From Membranipora membranacea (taxonomy: Eukaryota; Bryozoa; Gymnolaemata; Cheilostomatida; Membraniporidae), in the NCBI GenBank assembly GCA_914767715.1, contig OU612067.1, positions 16,931,001 through 16,995,000 of the forward strand: a stretch of DNA of 64,000 nt, in the 5' to 3' direction. Shown here one piece after another: positions 25,101 to 36,182 of the stretch. A model generated the notes under the pieces. It was given only the letters and a program-made list of their open reading frames with translations. It did not search any database and was not told the origin of the DNA. The position numbers and the translations under genes were made by a program. Numbering within the stretch: position 1 is the first letter of the stretch; each line of letters starts with the position of its first letter.

Positions 25101-28100
25101 CTGTCATTTGTTATTCCTGTAGCTATGATGATAGTCTCAGTTTATGGCAAATTTAATCCACAGAACTGCCGCCAATCATAGCGCTGAACTCATATTATTT
25201 TCACACCGCCCAAGTAAATGTGTTAAAAATGACAGATAAGTAAGCTAGAAATGCTCCAATGATATCCTTATAATAGCATTTTGGAGTTGTCTCGTCAGAA
25301 AGACAGATTCCACTGTAAGAAATAATTATAAGTTATCATAGCTTTTTGGGAGTTGCCAAGATGACACGACTCACTGTTATAATATAGCTCTGATATATAA
25401 CGAATACACAGAACAGTGCAGTGTCCTCTTTTTTCACAGGTTATCTTGTGTAATTGATAAAGTTCTCTCACCTAAGTGGTATTAATTGTTCTGAATGGTG
25501 ATTGATCAACTTTGCTGGCTCTTTGAGTGTTCAGCACTGCAAAGCAAATTTGAACTTTTTGCTAGTTTGCTCTTACGAATTGAGGAAAATAAGCTATAGT
25601 TTATGACCTAGCTAGTAGCTAGAAAGATGCAGATTGAAAAAAAGGACTTAATGTGCTGTATTTCTAAGAAAAACAATTATTTCAAACCGATCACATTCCT
25701 ATAATTTCAGATGGAATTCTCTTGTAGCAAATCTATAAATGTGTGATTTTGTTGAGACCTTTTACCATCATATCTCTTCACTACAGGAAGTCTGCTGCTT
25801 GCCTGTGCACATTATGGCGGATATACCATTGGTACGGATATAAACAAAGTGTTGCTGCATGGTAGGGGTGAGTTGGAATTCCAAATATACAAATCCAAGG
25901 TTATCGTCGACCAAATTGTGGTGATGCTTATGTGGAAAATTAGAAACCAGTGAATCAAGATTGGACGATAGAGTTATTACATACTCCATTTTATATGTAG
26001 TATATTATAACTCTATGATTGGACCATATTCTCTATGATATGAAGTGGCTAGGCCAGGTGTTTTCCGGTTATGATATTGATTATGTTTCTCCATGATGAC
26101 CAGAAGCAGTTTTCAAGTTAATTTCTAACAAGAAAAAATTCATAAATAAATAAAAATATATACTTTTGATAAGGTGAATAGCTCTGTTCACTTAATGTAT
26201 ACGCTCTTATACCTAACGAGCTTAAATTTTGGGTTTATTAAAATTTTGTTAATACGTTCATGGTGGTTTTTCTAGATTTAAATCTGCTTGTCTTTGCTTC
26301 TTCAAATGGCAACATTAATAGGAGTGCTGGAAACCTAAGTTATAGTTATTTATTTTTAAAAATGTGTTGATTTCTGAACCAGGTAGCTAAATATACCTTG
26401 CTGCTCATTTACATCCTTGGAGGCCACAACACTTCATTCATACATTGATATTCTCATATTTTCATCAGCCAATGAACTTTTCCCAAGAGCTCTTATTTTG
26501 AATTTTTCACCAGGTAGGTCGAGCCGCGCCAAGAAGAAGTGGAGAGAGAGGGATGAGTGTGTGAGAGCTAACTTTGAGCAGTATAAACTGGACAGTAATT
26601 ATCTGGATGTGCTCATATCTGATGCGTCTAAACATAGCCTGTGGGCCATAGACGGAATTTTCGATGCTATTATCACTGATCGTAAGTGGGTACTACAGTG
26701 GAATGTAATATTATGGGACTCGATTAGGAATGGATTTAATGTTTCCATGTTGGGTAGGATCTGATGTGCTCCTTCTTGACAATGTCACAAATTTGTGGGA
26801 GGATCAATGCTGGCTAATAAGCTTAAATTTAATGACGCAAAATGTCATTAAGTGACATGACTAGGGATTGCTTGTTTTAATCAGCATTTAAGTATGTGGC
26901 CTTTTAGGCCGTGGAAATTTTGCACATTTTTCAGTGAATTTGTCTTCTCCTGATTTATTTTGTGCATTCAAACTACCTGACTTTATAATAGGTTTTTGCA
27001 GCACATAATATTGGATTTGATTCTCAACTCTATGCAATATCTATGCCTCTTATATTCGCTACCACTATATGTTTTGTATTGTGTTTATATATAATTAAGC
27101 GCCTTATGGTATCAGGGAGCAAACTCTAAAATTGGAAGCACCTGCAGCTGATGTCAAAAAGCCACATTTCATGCCACCCACATCACGATATGATCTGTCA
27201 GAAGTGTTCACTGATCTCCTGACACTAGCTAGCAAGTGTCTGAGCATCGGCGGAAAACTTGTCTTCTGGCTACCGATCTATCGACCTGAGTGAGTATTAA
27301 CTTACACAAAGCGCATCAAAAAACAATTGAGATTATGTTGTTATATTTCAAGAATCATCAAGTGAATCACACATTTATCAAAATCGAAATCCATCGAAAA
27401 TGAGTAGAGTTTTGTGAACTCAATTGTCCAGGATATTGTCTTATCTTCAATTAAAATCATGAATTTTGGTTTTTTTATAACCAACCGCCTGGCCGAAGGT
27501 GAAAAGTCATCTGCTGCCTAGTATTTGTTAAATCCTTCACCTCAGTTTTTATTCATGTCAACACTATTATAGATTATCATAAGATAACTTTAGCTCTGTT
27601 TAATCAAGGAGTTGTCTCTAACTCCTTGGTTTAATCAACCAATCAGAACATAATCACATGCTCTTGACTCTTCAACCATAAAATCATCACAATGAACTCC
27701 CACTCTCAGGTCATCGACACATCAGACCCTCATCCTTGTTTTTTTATTCTATCAGCAATTAAAATTCCGTATTGCAAGATAATTACATTTAATTGTTTGC
27801 TTTTGATTCTGATGACGTAGAAGATTGTTGTATTTTATTGTTTACAGTTACCACGAAGACAACATTCCTCAGCACCCCTGCTTCAAACTAATATCCAACT
27901 GTGAACAAATATTGTCAACTATGATATCTCGACGACTTATCACTTTGCAGAAAATATTGCACCCCAGTCAGCTAATGGTAGGTGGACAGAATGCTTTTAC
28001 TGACCCCGCTGACATGGTGTCAGCGCATTGACAATAACAGCTGTACAAACAGGGGTTATCAAATTGATCACAATTAGAAAATGTTGCCCTTTGACACCTG

Positions 28101-28554
28101 TTGACTCTGGATGAAGTCATAACAATATCGGCTGGAAAGTTGTGATATAATGCAAAAAGTTAAAGTTATGAAGCTAGAAGTAACAAGGTCCTATCAGGTA
28201 CACTCTATTGTCCTCTGGAGATGGGAAGGTAGTTAATTGCATATTTATTAAAGTTATCAACGGTTAACTTGTCTAAATGCTCTCAACTTCCTGTTCATTT
28301 TCAGATTTTTGTTGAAAATATTTATCAAATTTAGATGCCAAGCCTGTTTTCACAATAATCTCATTTATTTTCATGATTTTTAGGACTCAGAATTGAAAGT
28401 TGTAGTCACAAAAGACCATTACAGTGAGAGTTTCAGAGATCGATACTTTCAGATAGATCTGAATGCAACTGAAGATTCAGCCGATTCAGCAGTGAACAAA
28501 GCTGGCCATTCTACTAGTCCATCTGCCGATCCAAGTGGAAACACATGTACATGA
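16168..28554 (+). CDS. TRMT11: tRNA (guanine-10-N2) methyltransferase catalytic subunit TRMT11
   Basis: Thirteen exons: 16168-16266, 16728-16790, 17138-17214, 17651-17723, 18134-18229, 21989-22126, 24413-24476, 24952-25047, 25787-25867, 26514-26681, 27100-27289, 27848-27977 and 28384-28554. All phases join, giving 481 residues. The N-terminal half matches the THUMP-containing region. The Rossmann methyltransferase half has the SAM motif DPFVGTG (residues 230-236) and the catalytic DPPYG (318-322, split by intron 10). With TRMT112 the enzyme makes N2-methylguanosine at tRNA position 10. The tail after SFRDRYF is a Ser/Asp-rich extension. A poly(A) signal AATAAA sits at 28684-28689. Intron 5 is 3.8 kb and hosts an antisense GPCR-like gene. 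Exon 7 is only 64 bp and follows a minisatellite directly. Confidence 0.95.
18565..19175 (+). repeat. Diverged tandem duplication in TRMT11 intron 5
   Basis: A unit at about 18565-18932 is repeated at about 18933-19175 with a deletion. Shared landmarks are ATTTTCCTAT at the start, GATAATAA followed by CGCCCTT and TCTCACTC, ACCTACTTGTG, TACTGTTGATG and GTTTGTTCCACATCAT. No coding capacity is evident. Confidence 0.65.
18752..18775. repeat. CAAGGAG...CTCCTTG short hairpin, copy 1
   Basis: CAAGGAGTTGCCTCTATCTCCTTG. Similar hairpins occur at 27605-27628, 30157-30177 and 59937-59968. Confidence 0.55.
19900..20050 (+). repeat. tRNA-derived SINE with CCAGCCCCCAGCACC tail
   Basis: A good B box, GCGGGTTCAAGTCCC, starts at about 19970 and is followed by GGAGCTTTCAAGG, GATTGTTCCAGCCCCCAGCAC and TATACCTCTTCT. 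The same tail occurs at 35690-35750 and in the snap-back copy at 54590-54716, so this is a named-worthy local SINE family. It lies in TRMT11 intron 5. Confidence 0.7.
20219..20345 (+). repeat. tRNA-derived SINE-like fragment
   Basis: A-box-like GGCCAAGTTGGATAGTGCGC is followed by B-box-like GGGTGTGAATCAC. The body differs from the family at 19900-20050. Confidence 0.35.
20620..21621 (-). CDS. Rhodopsin-class (class A) GPCR-like receptor, single exon, nested in TRMT11 intron 5
   Basis: An uninterrupted 333-codon frame has about seven hydrophobic segments. Family landmarks are LNN in TM1 (Asn 35), LAFSD in TM2 (Asp 62), Cys 88 at the top of TM3 with a partner Cys 172 in loop 2, Pro 192 in TM5, LCRIPFF in TM6 (Pro 235), and a TM7 followed by RGFRTRF as in helix 8. 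Two normally strict motifs are altered: the E/DRY triplet at the end of TM3 is HKC (112-114), and NPxxY in TM7 is STIIY (270-274). An N-glycosylation site NST lies near the N-terminus. No introns are seen, as in many class A genes, which also suits retroposition. The ligand is unknown; it could be a divergent amine, peptide or opsin-like orphan. No Lys is seen in TM7, so it is not a standard opsin. Confidence 0.85.
   Translation of the reverse strand: MASIVNSTWVQYHPALAPQYAIITFSIFLYVMLNNIAVLTVYKKIRSLRPMDYLIIGLAFSDLSTLIPYAVTTVVLVNRSIWLNTIMCNMIGLLRIATIGSTTWIHSALCIHKCLSVLLPHNNITPSAKRRAKCFTFAVIILCFLIPIFICTTLLVERSLLRMAFDAYEASCTYVSDMHLYAALGSCFLVLPAIVQVFSHCIILRKLKQGRRRKFLEPLKTVVLTLGFFYLCRIPFFIFILWTNLPIASKPPIWFEVLQRHVVTLNSGMSTIIYYVSLRGFRTRFKKIIEKLTASQVHPLVINIRGFDQYTKSIFSDTHISRFLIQISSTDLI
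22402..23150. mobile_element. Long-TIR fold-back MITE, copy B, with extra internal sequence
   Basis: It has the same termini and arm blocks as copy A: GACAGTTTTCTGAGCTCT at the left and its reverse complement at the right end. It is flanked by TA on both sides, which would fit a Tc1/mariner-type TA duplication. It is about 240 bp longer than copy A because its centre carries extra sequence (about 22690-22975) with a short Lys-rich reading frame and no recognisable domain. It lies in TRMT11 intron 6. Confidence 0.75.
24066..24408. repeat. 14-bp minisatellite next to a splice acceptor
   Basis: About 24 units of TATCCGAGTCCATG are nearly identical in the middle (24126-24297), with more variants (TCTGTGTCCATG) toward both ends. 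Because 14 is not a multiple of three, every frame is open and encodes a 14-residue repeat, which creates overlapping false ORFs on both strands. The array ends at a variant unit only a few bases before the CAG at 24410-24412 that opens TRMT11 exon 7. Confidence 0.95.
27605..27628. repeat. CAAGGAG...CTCCTTG short hairpin, copy 2
   Basis: Arms CAAGGAGTT and AACTCCTTG around GTCTCT in TRMT11 intron 11; flanking TTAAT/GGTTTAA extends the pairing. Confidence 0.6.
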
Positions 28555-29789
28555 CATGACATCGTAAGGTTTGCTGGCTCAAGATTAATTTAAATTCTCT
28601 ATTTCGATACAACACAATTTTAGAAATTTATATTTCTGTCGTCACAATTTTTTACCACTGAGTTTTCACAAGCATTTTCATTGAATAAACAGTATGTATA
28701 TAAAAATAATGAATTACAGTAGCTTTTTGTTATTATCATAAATATGGCCAACAGTTGGGCATCGTTCAGTAAGATGAAAAATAATCAAAGTCTTAGAGAA
28801 TCTCATCGATAGAATAAGTTAATGTCAACCAACTCGCGCATTTACTTAATCAAACCAGTGAGAGCATTATGGCAGATATATTAAGGACCATCCCATAATG
28901 CAACTTTCCGAAATTCCTCAAGCACATGAAGAGATGTCGTGTTTTCACCGGAAAATCCCGAAAAAAGTTTCACTGTTGAAGATCAGGTAAATGTTCTAAG
29001 GCAATTTGCCGATTGGGTTAAATCAAAGGTTGGTTGCTCTGAAACTGTTGCTAATAAGATGATAATGAAACCGCCATCAAATGAAATATTTCTGCTTTCA
29101 TAGTCAATCTTGCAATGGCGCAGAGATACTCATATGCGCAATGTTTGTATGCAATATCTTATCTGCTAGAAACTCAGCTTCTTTTGGGGAAATGCTGTTG
29201 CCATTCCAGGTCTGGGTAGTGGGATGGCATTGGGTAGCACAGCCGATATATTGCTGAATTTTCGGAGTTGCACGCTTCCTCTCGGTCTACTCTGATGGAT
29301 AAAATCTCCTTCCTCAAATGCATCCATCTCGCGTACAGCATTTTTCTCCTCATCCTTCTTCCTACAAAGGTTGTGAAATGTCTGTGCGTAAAATCACAGG
29401 CCTTCTGTGGTTGGTGCAAGTCCAGTTATCGACTGCCCCAGTGGTCAGGCCTTGACCACTGGGGCACTTGAACACTGGCTTGCACCAACTACAGAAGGCA
29501 TGTGCAAAAAATTACACATCTCAAATGATAGCTTTAAATTTGAAAAGGCACATTGTCAAAATGATGATGGTTTTGGACGGAGCACTTTCATAACTGACAG
29601 TGAATTATTCGAGTAGCTTACTATGGTTGTCTTGCCCACAACCAACAGTCAACTCCTACAGATAGTACCTTCTAGATAGATCTTCAAAGGCCAAAGCTAT
29701 GGGATTCTTAAACTTTAGATTGAAAACAATCAAAGCGGCGGATATAACCGTCTATCCTCTTGATAATGGTTAATGGTGATTATGGTTAC
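28555..29789. other. Spacer between convergent TRMT11 and the mucin-like gene
   Basis: No gene is recognised. It contains the TRMT11 3' untranslated region to about 28710 and the hairpin at 29400-29499; the minus-strand gene's 3' untranslated region must enter from the right. Confidence 0.5.
29400..29499. repeat. 100-bp compound hairpin
   Basis: Outer arms GCCTTCTGTGGTTGGTGCAAG and CTTGCACCAACTACAGAAGGC (one mismatch) enclose an inner perfect pair, 29434-29447 with 29453-29466 (TGCCCCAGTGGTCA). The outer ends are immediately at GC, with no obvious transposon terminus. Confidence 0.85.
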
Positions 29790-32700
29790 TTACTTTTTTC
29801 GGTACAGGATACCGAGAGCTGCTGCTAGCGTTCCTACTAGTGCCAACAAACCAGCTGGTACAGCATATGACCAAACTATCAGAGAAAGAAAACACAGTTG
29901 TAGAATCAATACAGATTCCACGGAATCAAAAACTTTAAATTTTCGCTGTATTTATATAATAACAGTTCTTTAAACAATTTGAAGTCATTCGTACAGCACT
30001 CGTTCAACTGTTTTATGTCTAAAACATAATCATTTTCTATGTTTTCAGCCGAACGGTCTATGGCTTCCGTGTTTTCTTATTTTATTTAAATTTTTTTGCT
30101 TGCTCTGGCACATTTGGAAGAACATCATTTTAATTGTTGACAATAAATGGGCCGATCAAGGAGTCTCTAACTCCTTGCCCCGATGCAAACTGACATGGCA
30201 ACAATACTTTTTGCGTTAGTTGAGTTATCACATCTATGCATAGCGCTTGGAAAATTCGAGTGATAAAATTAGTAAAATGATGGAACATAGGTAGCCCACC
30301 TGGTATTGGTTCTGAAGTACTGCTCATGCCCTCTCTGTCTACATTATCTCTGTCTTTCTCGAAGGATAAGTCAATCAAATTACCATGTGTTCCATTGTTT
30401 GTAGCCATTTTTGCTGCATGGAATGTTGCTGGTGTGGAAATCGGCGTTGTTGTAGTGGCTGTAGTTGATGTTGTGGTCGTTGTTGTGGTCGTTGTTGTAG
30501 TTGGTGTTGTAGTTGTGGGTGTTGTGGTTGTAGTTGGTGTTGTTGATGTTGTTGTGGGTGTTGTGGTTGTAGTTGGTGTTGTAGTTGTAGTTGGTGTTGT
30601 TGTGGGTGTTGTAGTTGTAGTTGGTGTTGTAGTTGTAGTCGGTGAGGTGGTTGATGGCCTTTGTTTAGTGCTCAGGGGAGGAATAGTTACCGTTGTAGGT
30701 TTTATGTCACTGAACTGAATATCCGGATGCATACAACTCATTTGCTCACTGCAACCTGGATTTGTACCACACCAATTTTTCGTCGTTGGGGTTTGAATAT
30801 CTGCAACATACAGTTCATTTTATTGAAATAGGGACATATCGAGTTGTGAAATAGTATCTCACAATATCAAAAAAGTTGAGCAAAAAAATCAGTTCCGATA
30901 TCATGCCTCGCTATCTGCTGTGGCCTTCGACGGGTTTAACTCTCGCTCAGAGCTTACATGGGTTTTTTATTACTAAGCTTTTGAATGGAAAAGCCAAATT
31001 GCAAAATAAATGGCAGCCTTACGATTGCTTTGACTATACTTCATTATGCATTTACAAAGGTGAGTTAGTAAAGAGTTTTGGTTTTCCAGCACACCAAAGT
31101 TAATAGCAGGTTTTATATGCATTTCCATAACAGCATACTATATATAAAACGAAAATTAATATAATTGGACTTTGGCTCACATCAACACTCACATAATACT
31201 GCGACGAAGCATTCCTGTATGGTCACCCTGTAAAAGACAAAATGGAACGACACCCTATTTAACATTAGGTAAAAACATGTAGGTACAAATTCCTGATTTC
31301 AAACCGCTTGGGTGGATATTGCCTTTGTACCGCTACGTTCCTTGACTATTCTGAAGGCAGGCAAAATTCCTTTTGTAGAGGAGTTTCACAAGTCACCGAT
31401 TTAAGGCTTTGACTACCAGACTGATCTCTGATGAAATACTAGTTAAGTAGTTTAAGTAAGTCGATAACTCACAGGTTTGATCCATAGACATCCATACAAA
31501 TCACATTTGTCCCCAAATCTGCGTATGAGGGCTTCCATAGAAAGTCTTGGGCCACCAGTGATGGACCCTTTGATGTCACATTGAACCATGAGTTGGATGG
31601 TCCCTCTGGTAAGAATATTCCGTCCAATCTGCAAGTAAGACAAAAATCTTACCTTACCACTGTTGAAGAATAATGAAGGGGGAAGTCTTTGTTTTTCAGT
31701 CCAGTTCATTGCTGGCACAGTGCACAGAAGTTCAGACAAGTCGTCGTCTTTTTTTAATAAATTTTTAACTCGAGATCTCATTTATATGCTGCTTAGAAAG
31801 TTTGGAAATATTTCAATAAAAATCACTTGGTCCAAATTTCACAAACCTTTTTTGAGTTGATAGAGATATCTCCACATTAGATAGCGTAAATCCGATTGGC
31901 TCGTTAATCGTAGCAGGAAAAACTGCATCATAAAAGTAATAGAATATATTGTAGCAGTTATCGCTACTCGATATTTCATGATAGAATACAAGTCCAGATA
32001 AAAGCTTTGGTGTCCCTTGGTCCATCCATCCCAAGTGTAATCCGTCATCTCCATCGATGTCTTTGACGCTCACAGTGAACTGGAGAGTTGTTTCCCCATT
32101 TTTTGTAGTCTCATCGAATGTGTTGTATTGTTGGTTTTCTGTAAAGCTCTTCACTAACACAATGATGAGGAATTCTTGTTCTGGCAGTCCAACAGATGGA
32201 GTTATAACACAATCCTTAAATAAACATAATATAATTTGCTTTGCATTTCACATCTCATTAATAGCACGATCCTCACCCCCATCCAATTTCCCTGGGCACG
32301 GAATGGGGTTGATTATGAAATTCAAATACCGGCAACCCGGCCAGAATTTGTGTGCACTGATCTTATCATGAACATGTGTCTGATTCTTTGGTAGAAACCA
32401 CAATCCATAGTTTGGTTTATACAGCCTTTTACAGCTTACAAGGATATACACATACGTACCTAAATATTAAAGTTTAAAATTGATCATGACATACTATATA
32501 CATCATACACAATCAAACTAATCTGGAATTTACTTACCGTCTCAGATAAAGTAAACCATTTCCTGTTAGTAATGCTGTCACTTTTTGGCGGCCAGAAGCA
32601 TCCAATAAAGTTGTCCTTGTCTGGAACCCTTGCTAAAATTGAGAAAATATCCAGCCATTTGTTAAAAGAGACAAACATCAATACATACTATGTATCTTTT

Positions 32701-34482
32701 TGCATGATGGGCATACGCTTGGGTGGGGTTGATCCCGTTACAATAAAGTTCTCACATGAACATACGTATTACCTACCACTTTCAATTATTACAGATTCAC
32801 ATTCGATCAAATTAATCCATTTTACATTTTAAGAGATCTTCCAAATTAAAATTTTTGTTTCTCATCAATTATGCATTAACATCTTTGTGAATGTATTTTC
32901 CCTATTCACTTTTTTTTGGTACTCTGTAAAACATTCTCATCTCTCTTAAATTTTCTATGAGAAACTGATTCTTTGTTGCAACAAAAAAGACCTGCATGAG
33001 TTTTAAGCTTTTAAATCTCTACCAGGCTAGTAAAATGTCGACACTCACCTCCTATAGTGTAACTTGGCTGGGGATTTGACTTGGTGCTTATGGTTACAAG
33101 CGGCGTCATGCCGACCTGTGGTGGACTAGCTATTCGTCCACTCTTTGATCTGCTACTAAAACTTATTTTTGTGTGTAGCTTCCATTGTTCTGTAGAATTG
33201 AATTTCCCTGATAAGCTAAAACAGGCATGTTTTTTGTTTAATTGAAAGTAACATAAATGAGGAAAGTGGTTCCGGTTGAACAAGCAGTGTCTGCAACAAT
33301 ATGTCCAAGGATCGTCAGAGTTTACCATCAAAACAGTAATTCTGTAAATTAAGTTGAGCGAAAATCCCACGCTCCTCTTCAAAATAACATGAGTTGTGCT
33401 CTCTTTGATCAATAGGTAAACAATACCATTTTTCTTCAAATACACTATAATATATACACTATGAATGTCTAAATAAATTTTGATATTTAAGTCAGATGAA
33501 CAATGATGTATAATGAATACAACACTATTCAAGCAGTGGGTACTGATTAACTTTGCAAGCATATTATTTGAAAACAAAAAATTTGAAGATGATACTAAAA
33601 ATTTACTGGCATTATGACAATAGCAAGGGGTTATAAAATCTTAATTATCATACCTTATATCTTCTGTGTAAAGTTTATTTCTGTTGTAGTTCCGTATGAA
33701 GTTATCTACTATAGATACATATCCATGCCGATGAGAGATCTGGCAATGGAAGCTTGTCTCGTTAGCGAGTGACAGGCTATTTATATCCATCAGTCCCGTT
33801 GGTAGTGACATGGTGCTGTTTTCGCAGACAGTTGAAATGTCAACACTGTTTGCATCATAGAGCCAGTGGACCCTCATTTTAAGCACAAGCTATCAACAGA
33901 AATTGGTATATGATTTATTTCAAGTTTCCTTGTCTCATTACCACGTTTTAATATAATTGCCTTAGCAGTGTATTTTGATCAAATGCATTTAACACTCAAC
34001 GCAGGAAAGTATTTCTCTTCAGAGCAGATATAACTCCCTGTTCAGAGTTAGAGTTGCAATTTGAATATTTAATTCGATCTCCAAAAAATAACAAAAACGA
34101 TATGCGTGCAGTGTAATGCTGTAGTTTGACCTAATTTCATTCACTATTATTCACTCAGGAAAAAACCACTCAAACAGATGATCATCAACATTCTATTCAG
34201 AGTATTTACAAAGAATCCCAGCATGCAACTTTCTGGAATTCCCAGGGATAAATGAGTCTGATACTCTTGAAAAGTTATGCCTGACATTACATTGTGTTTA
34301 TATTGTTGACATTCGATGACTGGATAGTAATATTTTCTACTCACGTATGTACTTTCATCTGTAAAAGCTTCCCAGGTAATGCTGCCACCTATATATGTAA
34401 AACTGTCAGCAACGGCACCATAGGCAACACTTCTGTATAAAAGAAAAGTGATCAACGCCAAAATGATCGCCGATAAATTCAT
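29790..34482 (-). CDS. Secreted/type I membrane protein with Thr/Pro mucin-like stalk, family unnamed
   Basis: Nine exons in minus-strand order: 34482-34345, 33889-33654, 33215-33049, 32632-32538, 32214-31847, 31628-31473, 31227-31193, 30800-30300 and 29875-29790. Phases match at every junction, giving 593 residues. Residues 1-21 are a signal peptide. A first domain (about 28-124) has GGSITWEAF, MRVHWLY and several Cys. Residues 180-335 hold PDKDNFIGCFW and VKDIDGDDGLHLGW, acidic loops that could bind calcium. Residues 400-425 contain a small Cys cluster. About 447-520 is nearly pure Thr/Pro, a likely O-glycosylated stalk. The last exon gives a transmembrane helix (VWSYAVPAGLLALVGTLAAA) and a short RKK tail. 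The layout reminds me of unnamed marine-invertebrate surface proteins, but I cannot assign a family. Exon 8 left unspliced would give a soluble form ending at 30130. Confidence 0.78.
30157..30177. repeat. CAAGGAG...CTCCTTG short hairpin, copy 3
   Basis: Arms CAAGGAG and CTCCTTG around TCTCTAA, in intron 8 of the mucin-like gene. Confidence 0.55.
30430..30650 (-). repeat. Coding minisatellite for Thr/Pro stalk
   Basis: Imperfect repeats of ACAACN and CCAACT codons in exon 8 of the mucin-like gene encode runs of TTTTTP. The complementary strand shows a long Val/Gly reading frame that is only the mirror of this repeat. Confidence 0.85.
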
Positions 34483-35599
34483 TGTAATAATTATCCTAGC
34501 TTATAATAAAGGTTCTACGAGCTGGCTGTATGGTGCAGTGTCTTTCTAAAACTGAGACTCCACAGGTTTTATAGACTGTCCCATGTGCAGTGAGGCGGTA
34601 AAGTGGACCACTGCTTGCTCACCAGGTGCGATATCTGCATTGCTGCTATCGTTATTATTACATATGTATGTAAAATAATGTCCCTTAGTTGACGTCACCA
34701 GAGAATATTGGAACAACGGAGCGCAAGAAATGAGAGCATGAATTAGCCTGTCTTGAAAAGCTTTGCTCGGTGGGTGGGGGGAGGGGGGACAAACCCCCAA
34801 CCCACCGAACAATGCTTTTACATTCTTCTGGTCTTATCAGAGAAGTTGGCTTGGCTCTCATAGTTGAGAACATGTTTGTTTGGCTGATTTTTATTTGAAG
34901 TTGCTAAGTTTGCAGCTTCTGCAATCAAATTATGATCAGATATATTTTTTATCAATGTAATAAATACAGTTATCATCTAATTAGCAGCAAGGTAACCTCA
35001 TGCTGACCCACTGTATATCACATCTATATTCTTACAGTGAAATGTTTTTGTTTGGCGCAATAATAAATTACAAATACATTACCCCTGAATATATTCCACT
35101 CTGCAAAACAATTAAGCACATGCATGCTTTCCATATCTTGCTGAAGGAATTGTATGCCGTTCATTCACAAGAGTTAGATTTGCTATTTGTACATAGCCCT
35201 TTGTTCCAATATTGGAGATTGAGACCCATATAATATGTGAGTATATATATACAAATACATATATATATAAACAACATGATTTTGCTTGTGAAGTTGTTTT
35301 TATGGGTGGTGATCATACAGTAAGCTAAAGCCGAGTAATTTATCATAATGAATATTTGATTGAAATTGTCAGGTCTGTTAGTATTCGAATGATAACTACA
35401 ACTGCTGAACTTAGAATAAAAAAGTTATGGAGGGTTGACTTGGAGGCCTAAAAAACACAATCAAATTCAAAACAAAGAAAGAGCCAGTCTGTTTAGGTTT
35501 TTCGGATGTGTCAGTAATAAGTTATAGTCGTCAGATAGCTTGGACCAAGCTGAGTGCTATGAAATAAAGTAAAATTAACTTAAGACTTAAATCTTTTTG

Positions 35600-35750
35600 G
35601 GAATGGTGTGATGATGCAATCGGTTAGCGCGCTTGCTACCTTGGCAAGGCAATTGGCGCGTAGGAGTTGTAGGTTTGAGGTTCATTGGAGAGCTTTTGAG
35701 GTTGATTGTACCAGCCCCATGGCACCCTTGGGTGTATACTTCTCCTTGTG
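35600..35750 (+). repeat. tRNA-derived SINE with CCAGCCCC tail
   Basis: A-box-like GCAATCGGTTAGCGCGC and B-box-like GTAGGTTTGAGGTTC precede GGAGAGCTTTTGAGGTTGA, TTGTACCAGCCCC and GGGTGTATACTTCTCCT. It belongs to the family at 19900-20050. Confidence 0.65.
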
Positions 35751-35984
35751 GGTGTCACCTTTTAAAACTATAATTATAATCCTGTAATCAATTCCTAGAG
35801 TTTACTCTCAAGAATTTGACATTTTTATTATCATATCAAAAATTTTCAGAACACCTGATTTCTAATTGTATTCCCTTCCAAATGGACAATGAGTCCATCA
35901 ACCATCTCGCGTGCCGCTGATATACTGATTAAAAAATTAAAATGTTAATTAAAATTGGATGTCATATCACTCGCCACATCCCAA

Positions 35985-36182
35985 AACATGGGCGGCTAAA
36001 TTACAGTGCCTTTATGGCGAGGCCGCAATATCTGTGCCAATTTGCTCTCTGTTTGCAGGCAGGTAGGAGCACAACTGGGGGCCAACCAAACCCCAGTAGT
36101 CGATGGACTGCAGTGGGATTCGAACCTATGACCTTCAAGATGTGCATGTCAAAGGACGGCGCTCTAACCAACTGAGCCACCT
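35985..36182 (-). repeat. tRNA-derived SINE, second family
   Basis: On the minus strand it starts with AGGTGGCTCAGTTGGTTAGA, a strong A box, and has a textbook B box GGTTCGAATCC. The predicted acceptor arm does not pair, and a roughly 110-bp non-tRNA body follows, so this is a SINE rather than a tRNA gene. The piece at 55975-56083 is related. Confidence 0.7.

Noticed and set aside
30326-30718. 130-codon + strand frame rich in Val and Gly
   Set aside because: Mirror image of the Thr/Pro codon repeat in exon 8 of the minus-strand gene.
33011-33577. 188-codon minus-strand frame
   Set aside because: Only 33049-33215 is coding, as exon 3 of the mucin-like gene; the rest is intron with no domain.
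36100-36180. Candidate tRNA gene on the minus strand with good A and B boxes
   Set aside because: The acceptor stem does not pair and a SINE body follows.
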